A DNA stretch of 22,008 bases. It comes from Lachnospiraceae bacterium UBA3785. Its GTDB lineage: Bacteria; Bacillota; Clostridia; Lachnospirales; Lachnospiraceae. Location: assembly GCA_002369495.1 (NCBI GenBank), contig DFFD01000092.1, positions 1 through 22,008 on the forward strand. Direction: 5' to 3'. Positions 1 through 7,171 of the stretch are shown in pieces. Positions within the stretch are counted from its first letter, which is position 1; every line of letters starts with the position of its first letter. A model generated the notes under the pieces. It saw nothing but the letters and a program-made list of their open reading frames with translations, was not told the DNA's origin and made no database searches. Position numbers and translations under genes: made by a program.

Positions 1-1353
1 GGCACCGAAATGGAGACCCGGATCAGCGAATGGATGAGTCTCTACCGCGGAGAGTTCCCCTGGACGGAAAAATGTCACCATCACCACCTGGACATCCCCG
101 CAACCATTGCCTCCGAGATGGCCCGCCTTGTGACGCTGGAAATGCAGATCAACATCACGGGCGAGAACGAACGGGCAAAGTTCCTCGACGCACAGCTGGA
201 TCCGCTCCGCGAGAGGATCCGTCAGTGGGTCGAATACGGATGCGCGGGCGGAGGACTCATGTTCAAGCCTTATATCTCAGGCAAAAAGAGCATCCGCATC
301 GACGTGGCCCAGGCGGATATGTTCTACCCCATCGCGTTCGACAGCGCGGGCAGGATCGAATCCGCTGCCTTCGTGGAGCAGAGAACGGTGGGCGGGAAGA
401 TCTACAACCGCGTGGAAAAGCACGTCAGAGACGGCAGCGGATATAAAATCACGAACGAGGCGTTCCGCTCACAGTCTCAGTCGGATCGCGGCGTACCCTG
501 TCCCCTCTCCGAAGTGAAGGACTGGGAGAACATCGAACCGGAGGTCAGGATCGACAAACTGGAAATTCCGCTGTTCGCTTATTTCCGCATCCCGCAGGGG
601 AACACGGCAGATCCGACCTCTCCGCTGGGCGTTTCCGTCTTTGCGCGGGCCGTCCGGCTTGCCGAGGACGCGGATATGCTCTACGACGGGTATTTATGGG
701 AGTATCAGTCCGGCCAGCGGGCCATTGACGCTTCCGAGGACGCCTTCGCCACGGTGAACGGTCTGCCCGTGATCCCGACCGGCTGGGAGAGATTGTTCCG
801 CATGAACAAATTCTCCGTAGACGACGAGACGACGCAGGACCTTTTCAAGGACTTCTCTCCGGAAATGCGGGACGAGCCGTTCAAGAGGGGGTTAAACACT
901 ATCTTTGAGCAAGTCGAAGACAAATCCGGCCTTTCCCGCGGCATTCTTTCCATGCAGGAGAACGAGGCCAAGACCGCGACGGAGATCAAGATGAGCCGCC
1001 AGCGCAGCTATGCGACGGTCACGGACATCCAGAAGGCCCTTGAAACGGCTCTGGACGGCACGATCGCCGCCATGAACGCCCTGTGTGATCTGTATTCGCT
1101 CGCCCCGGGCGGGAAGTACGAGGTCTCTTACGTCTGGGACGACAGCATTGTGGTGGACGCCGAGACCGAGCGGGCCAACGACAGGCAGGACGTGGCGTCG
1201 GGTCTCATGAACGCCTACGAGTACCGTATGAAGTGGTACGGCGAGGACGAGGAGACCGCCCGTCAGAAGGCGGGAGAGGCCGGGCAGAAGTCTGACGACG
1301 ACATCATGGGCTTCGGCGGCGGATTCGGAGGAAACGGGGGTACCGGAACATGA
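1..1353 (+). CDS. Phage portal protein, A118/SPP1-like (5' end outside window)
   Basis: Portal proteins form the dodecameric ring at one capsid vertex through which DNA is packaged and ejected and to which the neck attaches. The reading frame is open from base 1 (GGC ACC GAA before the first ATG at base 10), and no ribosome binding site is visible, so the true start is probably upstream. The visible ~450 residues match A118-type portals in style: an N-terminal part with the run IASEMARLVTLEM, a central beta-rich part (VAQADMFYPIAFD), and a helical segment near KTATEIKMSRQR that fits the portal stem region. The C-terminus is a Gly-rich tail. The stop overlaps the next start (ATGA at 1350-1353), so translation is probably coupled. 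Terminase would be expected just upstream. Family call is from motif recognition and gene order. Confidence 0.9.
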   Translation, partial: GTEMETRISEWMSLYRGEFPWTEKCHHHHLDIPATIASEMARLVTLEMQINITGENERAKFLDAQLDPLRERIRQWVEYGCAGGGLMFKPYISGKKSIRIDVAQADMFYPIAFDSAGRIESAAFVEQRTVGGKIYNRVEKHVRDGSGYKITNEAFRSQSQSDRGVPCPLSEVKDWENIEPEVRIDKLEIPLFAYFRIPQGNTADPTSPLGVSVFARAVRLAEDADMLYDGYLWEYQSGQRAIDASEDAFATVNGLPVIPTGWERLFRMNKFSVDDETTQDLFKDFSPEMRDEPFKRGLNTIFEQVEDKSGLSRGILSMQENEAKTATEIKMSRQRSYATVTDIQKALETALDGTIAAMNALCDLYSLAPGGKYEVSYVWDDSIVVDAETERANDRQDVASGLMNAYEYRMKWYGEDEETARQKAGEAGQKSDDDIMGFGGGFGGNGGTGT

Positions 1354-1910
1354 GAGCGCCGAAACTGCGCAGTTCCGTTCTCGCTTACATGAACGTGGTC
1401 GCCGACCCGAATCTGGTTCCCGACTATCAGCTGATGGGCGAGGGATTCACCAACCTCACCCAGCTCAAGGAGCCGTCCGAGTACACACGGAAGTTCATCA
1501 ACGAGGAGAACACGACAACGGATGTCATCCGGTATGCCTCGGAGGTACAGTACGAGGTGGACGTGTTCTCGCAGAATCCCGTGATCCGGATGATCCTCGG
1601 CATCACGGACGCGGAGCTGCTGTCTGTCCGGACGGACGTCGTGACGGTTTATGCCGACGACATCGTGGCGAAGCCCGCGTACTGCACGGCCTTCCGGCGC
1701 CGGTACCTGATCGTCCCGGAACAGCTCGGCGAGGACGTAGAGGTACTCAGGACGAGCGGGCGCATGATCGCTTACGGCGAGAAGGAGGACGGCTTCTTCG
1801 ACCGGGAGACGGCCCGCTTCATCGCCAAGTCCCTGTACACCGGCTCGTCCGTGATGCTGTACAACCGGAGCCGGTATAACATCGGCACCCACTTCAAGAA
1901 GGAGGTATAA
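1350..1910 (+). CDS. Tail-tube-like protein encoded in the head module (paralogue of the tube gene at 8297-8806)
   Basis: This 186-residue protein resembles the tail tube protein encoded at 8297-8806. Both carry YMN, then LxGEGFTxL, KxPSEYxR, TDV, DVxSxxPxI and ITDxE in the same order and nearly the same spacing (GEGFT at residues 30-34 here, 36-40 there). It is unusual in lying between the portal and the minor capsid protein, far from the tail genes. The C-terminal ~30 residues (DRETARFIAKSLYTG and after) differ from the paralogue. The start ATG overlaps the portal stop; the upstream Shine-Dalgarno is weak, which fits translational coupling. Possible roles are a neck or tube-initiating ring, a capsid decoration built on the tube fold, or a leftover duplication. 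The homology is seen directly; the role is unknown. Confidence 0.75.
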   Translation: MRAPKLRSSVLAYMNVVADPNLVPDYQLMGEGFTNLTQLKEPSEYTRKFINEENTTTDVIRYASEVQYEVDVFSQNPVIRMILGITDAELLSVRTDVVTVYADDIVAKPAYCTAFRRRYLIVPEQLGEDVEVLRTSGRMIAYGEKEDGFFDRETARFIAKSLYTGSSVMLYNRSRYNIGTHFKKEV

Positions 1911-1914
1911 AGCC

Positions 1915-2193
1915 ATGGCAAGAGGAAAGCTCGGGAGCTACGTCGAAACTGCTCCCGCGAACGTCGACCTTGTTCCGATCCTGGCGGTTGGACGCAGCTC
2001 GTCCCCGAAAGGGACGGACTTCAACATCCGGAAAATCGCAATCGCCGCAAACGAGGGTGTGACCTTCCGGCTAAACGGAGAGACCTTCGTGATGACCGCG
2101 AGCGGCATGTTTGAAACAGCCGAAGATCAGATCGAGGTCCGTTCCCTGATCTTTGAGGGGGACGCAGCCGTAAACATCCGCTTCCTGTACTGA
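1915..2193 (+). CDS. Small beta-rich structural protein, function unknown
   Basis: A 92-residue protein beginning MARGKLGSYVET, with AAGGAGGT about seven bases before the ATG and only four bases after the preceding stop. The sequence alternates polar and hydrophobic residues (VTFRLNGETFVMTASGMF, VRSLIFEGDAAVNIRFLY), which suggests a compact beta sandwich. I see no signal peptide, membrane segment or cysteine. It lies directly after the tube-like paralogue and may work with it, for example as a neck or decoration component. I do not recognise a family. Confidence 0.7.
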   Translation: MARGKLGSYVETAPANVDLVPILAVGRSSSPKGTDFNIRKIAIAANEGVTFRLNGETFVMTASGMFETAEDQIEVRSLIFEGDAAVNIRFLY

Positions 2194-2205
2194 CGGGAGG
2201 TGCCT

Positions 2206-2382
2206 ATGATCATCAAGAGACGCACCGCGAAGCCGAAGGACGAACCCTCGCTGTTCGGCGGCGGGCCTGCGGGCTTCTTCGGACCGGGCGGCGCGAAGGG
2301 CGAGGAAAAGCCGAAGAGGAAGGGGCCGTTCCGTTTCAACCTCATGCTTTATAACCGGAGAAAGACCGATGCTGACGCCTGA
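2206..2382 (+). CDS. Small basic Gly/Lys/Pro-rich protein, function unknown
   Basis: A 58-residue protein, strongly basic and low in complexity: a run of Gly, Pro and Phe (LFGGGPAGFFGPGGAKG) is followed by a Lys/Arg-rich stretch. It is probably mostly disordered. I chose the ATG at 2206 because GGGAGG at 2195-2200 is well placed for it; an in-frame GTG at 2200 overlaps that motif. The 3' end overlaps the start of the minor capsid gene by 14 bases, so the two are probably translationally coupled. It could be a small virion or DNA-binding protein, but there is no evidence for a specific function. Confidence 0.55.
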   Translation: MIIKRRTAKPKDEPSLFGGGPAGFFGPGGAKGEEKPKRKGPFRFNLMLYNRRKTDADA

Positions 2383-3979
2383 GTTTCTGGAGGCCATGCC
2401 GAAACGCTTTGTGAATCTGTGGTCCGAGGTCGAAGCCGACATCACGGCGCAGATTGCCCGGCGGATGGTGAAAACCGATTTCACGGTCGGCGCGTCCTCG
2501 TCGTGGCAAATTCAGAAGCTCCTGGAAATGTCCAAGCTGGACGCGGACGTGACAAAGGAGTTGGCCAAAGCCACACGGAAGTCGGAGGCAGAGGTCAGAC
2601 GGGCGATCACGGAATCGGGATTCACCGGCCTGTCGTACGACGAGCAGATCTACCGGAAGGCGGGCATGGATGTGAAAGGCGTCCGGTATGCCCTTACTCA
2701 CTCCGTCGCTCTCCGGGACGTTCTGAACGCCGGCGTTGACAAGACGAACGGCCTCGTGAAGAATTTCACGCGGACAACGGCAAACACGGCCCAGCACGCC
2801 TACTACAACGCAATGGACAAGGCGTGGATCGAAATGATGTCCGGCGCGTACTCCCCGCAGCAGGTCGTGGCGCAGTCCGTGAAGGAGATCGCGGAGCAGG
2901 GCTATGAAAAGATCGCCTACCCTTCCGGCCATCGTGACAGAGTAGATGTCGCCGCCAGACGCGCCATCCTCACCGGAGCGAACCAGACGACCGCACAGCT
3001 CCAAATCACCCAGGCTGAGGAAATGGGCTGTGATCTCGTCGAAGTAACGGCCCACGCCGGCGCCCGGCCGACTCATGCCGTGTGGCAGGGGCGCGTCTTC
3101 TCCCTCTCGGGCAAGACGAAGGGGTACGGAAATTTCTACGAGGTTACAGGATACGGCACAGGCGAGGGGCTTTGCGGGTGGAACTGCAGACACAATTTCT
3201 ACCCGTACTTTGAGGGCCTGTCCTCGTCCTCGTTCTCCACCGATCCGGCCAGGGAGTACCTCGGGAAATCCAACGAGGAAATGTACGAGGATTCACAAAA
3301 GCAGAGGGCTTTGGAGCGATCCGTGAGGCAGAGCAAGCGAGCTTGTCAAGCGCTCGACGCATCGCGCCGGGCATCGGAGGACGAAGCCCTGACCCGCGCT
3401 CTGACCGACGCTTACAACACCGCATCCGTTCAGCTCCGCAACCGTCGCAAGGCTCTGGAGGATTTCGTCGCCCTGAAGGATCGGACGATGCAGGCCGAGC
3501 GGACCGCCGTGAACGGATTCGGGCATTCTGAGGCCTCCAAAGCGAGCTGGGCGGCGAGAAAGACGCTTCAGGCTCAGATCGACAGGAACGCTCCGGCTCA
3601 TACGGTGGGGCTGGCAGATATCGGAACGGAGACAAAGGAGATTGCCGGAAAAACTGTGTTGACAGGCAAACCGTCCGATGGTATAATGATCACGGATAAG
3701 CAATTCGGCAAAAAGACAGGAAAACACGCTGCTGACTACGGGCTTGATCCTGGCAAATCAGAAGACCGAGAAACGCTCCTCGGGATTGTCAAGGACATCA
3801 TCGACAACGCCGACGAGATCCGTGTCGGATTCTGGCAAGGCCGGGAGGAAGACGAAAAGTCTCCCGCTGTTTTCTATGTCAAAGGTTCCGATGTCGTAAT
3901 CACGAGAAATAACGAATTCGTCAGCATCATGAAGGGAGGGAAAAACAATGCGAAGGTTCAGAGGGCTCTTGTCCAATGA
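2369..3979 (+). CDS. Minor capsid protein 2 (MuF-like) with a C-terminal toxin-like domain
   Basis: A 536-residue protein with two parts. Residues 1 to about 300 look like phage minor capsid protein 2, an internal or portal-associated head protein. Landmarks are a helical N-terminus, a conserved AGARPTHAVWQG near residue 228 and GLCGWNCRHNFYPY near 266-280, the Cys/His-rich signature of this family. Residues ~305-400 are helical and charged, a probable linker. Residues ~412-536 are an added domain with GKHAADYGLD, DEIRVGFWQG and VVITRNNEFVSIMKG, resembling the small nuclease-type (Barnase/EndoU/ColicinE5/RelE-like) toxins known at the C-termini of phage MuF proteins. Base composition is visibly lower in GC over this domain. 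GGAG lies eight bases before the ATG. The acidic gene at 3948 overlaps its 3' end by 32 bases and could be the immunity gene. The capsid part is well supported; the toxin call is inference. Confidence 0.83.
   Translation: MLTPEFLEAMPKRFVNLWSEVEADITAQIARRMVKTDFTVGASSSWQIQKLLEMSKLDADVTKELAKATRKSEAEVRRAITESGFTGLSYDEQIYRKAGMDVKGVRYALTHSVALRDVLNAGVDKTNGLVKNFTRTTANTAQHAYYNAMDKAWIEMMSGAYSPQQVVAQSVKEIAEQGYEKIAYPSGHRDRVDVAARRAILTGANQTTAQLQITQAEEMGCDLVEVTAHAGARPTHAVWQGRVFSLSGKTKGYGNFYEVTGYGTGEGLCGWNCRHNFYPYFEGLSSSSFSTDPAREYLGKSNEEMYEDSQKQRALERSVRQSKRACQALDASRRASEDEALTRALTDAYNTASVQLRNRRKALEDFVALKDRTMQAERTAVNGFGHSEASKASWAARKTLQAQIDRNAPAHTVGLADIGTETKEIAGKTVLTGKPSDGIMITDKQFGKKTGKHAADYGLDPGKSEDRETLLGIVKDIIDNADEIRVGFWQGREEDEKSPAVFYVKGSDVVITRNNEFVSIMKGGKNNAKVQRALVQ
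3659..3687 (+). promoter_or_regulatory. Perfect-consensus sigma-A/sigma-70 promoter inside the toxin-domain coding sequence
   Basis: TTGACA (3659-3664) and TATAAT (3682-3687) are separated by exactly 17 bases, which is the full consensus. Transcription would start near 3694. That leaves out the toxin gene's own start but covers the acidic gene at 3948 with a leader of about 250 bases. The only in-frame ATG of the minor capsid reading frame near the start site (3686-3688) overlaps the -10, so the promoter should not express the toxin domain. The terminator at 4318-4346 would end the transcript. Confidence 0.65.
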
Positions 3980-4277
3980 GGACGGTACCGTCAAAAACGA
4001 GAAGTTTGCGAAATACTTTGCCATCGTTGACCAGAAGGCCAAAGAACGGAACTGCATTTTCTTCATCTCCGAAGCGGACGGACGGGAGTTCTACGAGGAC
4101 GATATGGAAGGCGACGATCTCTGGGGATGGCTGATCCCGGAAGATCGCGCAGACGAGTTTGAAAAGCTTTGGGCAGAGGGTAAGGAGAACGATGACTGGA
4201 ACGACTTCTTCCTGTGCGCGGAATGGCGAAAGAAAGCTGATGGTTACGATGTGGAGTTTGTGAACTACCCCTCATAA
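3948..4277 (+). CDS. Small acidic protein, candidate immunity protein for the upstream toxin domain
   Basis: A 109-residue protein with 28 Asp/Glu against about 16 Lys/Arg and five Trp (for example DDLWGWLIPED and NDDWNDFF). High acidity and small size are common in immunity proteins that mask cationic nuclease active sites. The ATG has GGGAGGG seven bases upstream and overlaps the 3' end of the toxin-bearing capsid gene by 32 bases. A consensus promoter at 3659-3687 could express it alone, and a terminator at 4318-4346 closes the unit, so it could be made in a lysogen while the structural operon is silent. It has no signal peptide, so it would act in the cytoplasm. I do not recognise a family. 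The role is inferred from context and composition. Confidence 0.7.
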   Translation: MRRFRGLLSNEDGTVKNEKFAKYFAIVDQKAKERNCIFFISEADGREFYEDDMEGDDLWGWLIPEDRADEFEKLWAEGKENDDWNDFFLCAEWRKKADGYDVEFVNYPS

Positions 4278-4312
4278 CCACAGCCGCGTAACTTCAAAAC
4301 CCATATTCTTCT

Positions 4313-4361
4313 GACCTGGGCATGTCTGTGAAAACTGCCCTTTTTTCATGCCCATTTTGCC
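4313..4361 (+). repeat. Degenerate direct repeat, copy 1
   Basis: The unit starts GACCTG and continues, after a variable stretch, with AAACTGC, a T run, ATGCC and a T-rich end. The 30-base core at 4332-4361 matches copy 2 (4398-4427) at 26 positions, and all four differences are C/T transitions. This copy contains the terminator T-run. Confidence 0.55.
4318..4346 (+). terminator. Probable rho-independent terminator after the immunity-like gene
   Basis: GGGCA (4318-4322) pairs with TGCCC (4336-4340) and six T residues follow at once (4341-4346). The loop is long (13 bases), with a possible extra GT/AC pairing past a one-base bulge. It lies about 40 bases after the stop of the acidic gene. It could end the short toxin-internal transcript or lower read-through into the scaffold gene. 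Confidence 0.55.
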
Positions 4362-4380
4362 GTGAGGCAATGGAATACAC

Positions 4381-4427
4381 GACCTGAGTAAGTCGTTAAA
4401 CTGCTCTTTTTTTATGCCTATTTCGCC
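4381..4427 (+). repeat. Degenerate direct repeat, copy 2
   Basis: Second copy of the unit at 4313-4361, also beginning GACCTG and with its core offset by 66 bases. It has a seven-T run (4408-4413 region) but no good stem before it, so it probably does not terminate transcription. The pair suggests a local duplication, perhaps a scar from insertion of the toxin/immunity cargo. Confidence 0.5.
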
Positions 4428-4497
4428 CACCCGGGGGCGTAATCACCGGGACGGCGCGGGATGCGACCCCGTAAAAAGCGTAGCCGAAGGAGACCAC

Positions 4498-5148
4498 ATG
4501 GAACGCTCTTTTCTCGAAAAGCTCGGCATCACCGATAAGGCGGTGCTGGATCAGATCATGGCCGAAAACGGCAAGGACATCACCGCGGCCAAAGCAGGCC
4601 TTGAGGCCGTGACACAGGAAAGAGACAAGCTCAAGACCGAGAACGAAGGACTGACCGAGCAGATCAAGACCCGTGACAACGACATCAAGGGCCTGAAGGA
4701 TCAGCTCGGCAAGGACGGCGACCTCTCGGCGAAGCTGGGCGAACTGCAGACCAAGTACGACGCCGACACCAAGGCGCTGCAGGACAAGCTTTCGGCCCAG
4801 GCATACGACCATGCCGCGGACAAGTACCTCGGCGGATTCAAATTCAGCTCCACCCTCGCGCGGGAAGCTGTCCTCTCCAAGTTCCGGTCGAAGGCCTTCA
4901 AGATGACCGACGACGGAAAGTTTGAGGGCGCGGCCGAATTCATGGAAGAGCTGAAGAAGTCGGATCCTTCCGCGTTCGCCAAGGAAGACGGCGAAGGCGG
5001 CGACGAAGGGAACGGCACGGGCGGAGGAAACGGCGGCGGTCAGCCCCCGCACTTCTCCAACCCGAACGGAGGCAGCGGGAACGGCGGCGGTCAGACCAAC
5101 CCGTTCAGCTTTTCCTTCTCCGCGGTCAGAAAGGCAGACAACAAATAA
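4498..5148 (+). CDS. Capsid scaffolding protein (phage minor structural protein GP20-like)
   Basis: Scaffold proteins guide assembly of the capsid shell and leave before DNA packaging. The 216-residue protein starts at ATG 4498, with AAGGAG seven bases upstream; an earlier in-frame ATG at 4414 lacks a ribosome binding site. Residues ~35-105 form a long charged coiled coil (AVTQERDKLKTENEGLTEQ and following heptads) typical of Gp20-type scaffolds. A Gly/Asn-rich linker with repeated GNGGGQ-like units follows at ~165-200, and the protein ends in a short basic tail (AVRKADNK) that could dock on the capsid protein. Its place immediately before the major capsid gene is as expected for the family. 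Confidence 0.88.
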   Translation: MERSFLEKLGITDKAVLDQIMAENGKDITAAKAGLEAVTQERDKLKTENEGLTEQIKTRDNDIKGLKDQLGKDGDLSAKLGELQTKYDADTKALQDKLSAQAYDHAADKYLGGFKFSSTLAREAVLSKFRSKAFKMTDDGKFEGAAEFMEELKKSDPSAFAKEDGEGGDEGNGTGGGNGGGQPPHFSNPNGGSGNGGGQTNPFSFSFSAVRKADNK

Positions 5149-5164
5149 CAGGAGGTAAAACACC

Positions 5165-6376
5165 ATGCCTATGCAGAGCGTGAACTACGCAACCCAGTAC
5201 GCACAGGCCCTCAGCCAGGCGTACCCGAACGTCCTTCATTTCGGCGCGATCTTCGCCCGGAATCAGGAGGGCGACTACCGCTGGACTTCCGCGAAGACCA
5301 TCGAAGTTCCCAGCCTCAGGACTTCCGGCAGAAAGGACGCCAACCGCGACGTGATCAGCGGAGCGACCCGCAACTACGAGAACAGCTGGACTCCCCTGAC
5401 CCTCCGCAACTTCCGTTACTGGAAGACCCTCGTCCATCCTCGCGACATCGACGAGACCAATCAGGTGGCGTCCATCGCCAACATCACCAAAGTGTTCAAC
5501 GAGACCCAGAAGTTCCCGGAAATGGACAAGTACCTGATCTCCACCGCTTTCAGCGACTGGCAGAACACCGCCCGCGTTCCCTTCTCTGGCGCTCTGACCG
5601 TTGACAACATCCTGGAGGTGTTCGACGCGATGATGGAGGCCATGACCGAGCGCAACGTCCCCGCGTTCGGCCGTCATCTGTACATTCCCCCGTACATCAA
5701 CACGATCCTCATGAACGCGAAGGACATCGCCCGCGAGCGCGACGTTCAGAACCGCTCCACCGCTGTCACCCGCGCCATCACTGAGCTGGATAACGTGGAA
5801 ATCGAGGTCGTTCCCTCCGACCACATGCTCACCGCGTATGACTTCACCGAAGGCGCTGTCCGCGGCGTCTCCGCAAAGCAGATCGAGATGTGGCTCGTGC
5901 ATCCGTCCTGCATCATCACCCCGATCAACTACGAGTTCTCCAAGCTCGACCCGCCCGCTGCCGGTTCTGACGGCAAGTACGTCTACTACGAGGAATCCGA
6001 GGAAGACTGCTTCCTGCTCCCCAACAAGGAGGCGGGCTGTGAGTTCTTCGTGTCCGGCATGGTGCTCGGCACGGCGACCTTCACCACCGCGGCGTACTCC
6101 GGTACCGGCGCTGTGGCCGGCGACGCGACCCTCACCCTGACCGCTCCTTCCGGTGCGAACCTGCTGGCGGGATCCCGCTACTTCTACAAGGCGCAGGCTT
6201 CCACCGCACCCGACGCGCCCGTGTACGGCGAATCCCTCCTCCACACCGAGTGGATCGAATGGGACGGCACGTCCACCATCAACGTCGCCAACGGTCAGAA
6301 GATGACCCTCGTCGTGACCGATTCGGAAGGCCGCGCCTACGCTTCCGGCACCGGCACCGTGACCTCCAAGACCTAA
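5165..6376 (+). CDS. Major capsid protein (HK97-like fold) with a C-terminal beta-rich extension
   Basis: The main shell protein, 403 residues, made after the scaffold gene and behind a strong AGGAGG. Residues 1 to about 290 fit the capsid proteins of A118-like phages: YAQALSQAYPNVLHFGAIF near the start, TIEVPSLRTSGRKD, and a helical spine region around EVFDAMMEAMTERNVPAFG. Residues ~297-403 are Thr/Ser/Gly/Ala-rich and beta-like (GDATLTLTAPSG, KMTLVVTDSEGRAYASGTG), consistent with an extra surface domain of Ig or decoration type fused to the shell. The second ATG at 5171 is an alternative start. Codon choice is regular and GC-ending, as expected for a highly expressed gene. Confidence 0.9.
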   Translation: MPMQSVNYATQYAQALSQAYPNVLHFGAIFARNQEGDYRWTSAKTIEVPSLRTSGRKDANRDVISGATRNYENSWTPLTLRNFRYWKTLVHPRDIDETNQVASIANITKVFNETQKFPEMDKYLISTAFSDWQNTARVPFSGALTVDNILEVFDAMMEAMTERNVPAFGRHLYIPPYINTILMNAKDIARERDVQNRSTAVTRAITELDNVEIEVVPSDHMLTAYDFTEGAVRGVSAKQIEMWLVHPSCIITPINYEFSKLDPPAAGSDGKYVYYEESEEDCFLLPNKEAGCEFFVSGMVLGTATFTTAAYSGTGAVAGDATLTLTAPSGANLLAGSRYFYKAQASTAPDAPVYGESLLHTEWIEWDGTSTINVANGQKMTLVVTDSEGRAYASGTGTVTSKT

Positions 6377-6389
6377 GGAGGGCTGAGGC

Positions 6390-6752
6390 ATGACGAGAAT
6401 CAGAAAAGGCAACAGGGAGCTGTCCGTTGAGGACGGCTCCGTTGATGCCTACATCGCGGACGGCTGGCAGATCCTGGACGCCCGCGGCAACGTGGTCCGT
6501 CATGGCACCACCGTTTCTTATTCGGGTCTTCTGATCGAGAACAACGAGCTGAAGCAGACGGTGAAACGGCTGGAAACGGTCGTCGCCTCTCTGGAAGCCG
6601 AGGGAGCCCGGAAAGAGGCGGACATTGCCGCGCTGGTGGACGAACTGGAGAAGGTGAAAGCGGCGCAGAATGGCGTTGCAACGCCCTCTCCGAACGCATC
6701 CGAAGCCAAGGACGGAACGAAGCCCGCGAGGAACGCCAAAACAAAGGAGTGA
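6390..6752 (+). CDS. Head-associated coiled-coil protein, function unknown
   Basis: A 120-residue protein just after the capsid gene with GGAGGG before its ATG. The first ~40 residues form a small domain (RIRKGNRELSVEDGSVDAY, then a GW motif), followed by a coiled coil at ~50-92 (LKQTVKRLETVVASLEAEG and on) and a disordered Pro/Lys/Ala-rich tail. Small proteins of this layout often follow the capsid gene in clostridial phages. It may be a head or head-fibre component, but I cannot name a family with confidence. The following gene's ribosome binding site overlaps its stop. Confidence 0.75.
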   Translation: MTRIRKGNRELSVEDGSVDAYIADGWQILDARGNVVRHGTTVSYSGLLIENNELKQTVKRLETVVASLEAEGARKEADIAALVDELEKVKAAQNGVATPSPNASEAKDGTKPARNAKTKE

Positions 6753-6759
6753 GGAGCTG

Positions 6760-7167
6760 ATGGCGTACATCGACTACGAATTCTACACGGGAACGTTCGG
6801 CGGTTCCGACGTGCCGCAGGAGGATTTTACCCGGCTTGCGCAGATGGCTTCGGACATCGTGGACGCCATCGTCTACCACCCGATCTCCGAAGTCACGGAG
6901 CGGGTCAAGCGGGCGGTCTGCTATGAGATGGACATGCTTTTCGCGCAGGGAGGCGCAGACGCCGCCAACGGACAGTCCTCCAGCGAAATCTCCTATGAGA
7001 TGCTGGGCGACTACTCCGTGACCGCGCAGACGTCGTCTTCATCCTCTTCGTCCGCATCCATGTCCCTGAACGGCATCCCGATTTCAAAGCTTGCGGAAAG
7101 CCTGCTCCGCGCGGAAGGCCTCATGTCACGATGGGCCTACGCCGGAACGCGCATTGACAGGGGGTGA
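6760..7167 (+). CDS. Head-tail connector (adaptor) protein, Gp6-like
   Basis: Connector adaptors bind under the portal and extend the neck. This 135-residue protein starts at ATG 6760, with GAGGAG overlapping the stop of the preceding gene. It is helical at the N-terminus (QEDFTRLAQMASDIVDAIV, then VKRAVCYEMDMLF), as Gp6-type adaptors are, and a Ser-rich low-complexity stretch (TSSSSSSSASMS) lies near residues 90-100. The C-terminal helix ends RWAYAGTRIDRG. Position after the capsid genes and before the minor capsid/tail completion genes supports the call. The poly-Ser linker is encoded by TC-rich codons. Confidence 0.75.
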   Translation: MAYIDYEFYTGTFGGSDVPQEDFTRLAQMASDIVDAIVYHPISEVTERVKRAVCYEMDMLFAQGGADAANGQSSSEISYEMLGDYSVTAQTSSSSSSSASMSLNGIPISKLAESLLRAEGLMSRWAYAGTRIDRG

Positions 7168-7171
7168 CGGT

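Larger units (their letters stand above)
4278..4497 (+). other. Intergenic region between immunity-like gene and scaffold gene
   Basis: About 220 bases with no convincing gene. They hold a terminator, two copies of a degenerate direct repeat and a GC-rich leader before the scaffold gene. The leader can form a CCCGG (4430-4434) to CCGGG (4446-4450) stem. The frame of the scaffold gene is open back to an ATG at 4414 within the poly-T repeat, but nothing upstream of that ATG looks like a ribosome binding site. I saw no tRNA or clear promoter here. Confidence 0.6.

Noticed and set aside
4446..4480. tRNA-like T-arm in the scaffold leader
   Set aside because: A CGGG/CCCG stem with a seven-base loop exists, but the loop is not TTCRA-like and no acceptor or anticodon stems fit around it.
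4414..4497. Upstream start for the scaffold gene at 4414
   Set aside because: It would add 28 residues encoded from a poly-T repeat and GC-rich leader with no ribosome binding site, while ATG 4498 has AAGGAG at good spacing.
5126..6412. Long minus-strand open frame opposite the capsid gene (428 codons)
   Set aside because: It mirrors the high-GC codon pattern of the capsid gene, has a low-complexity Gly/Val/Arg/His-rich product and no ribosome binding site or family likeness.
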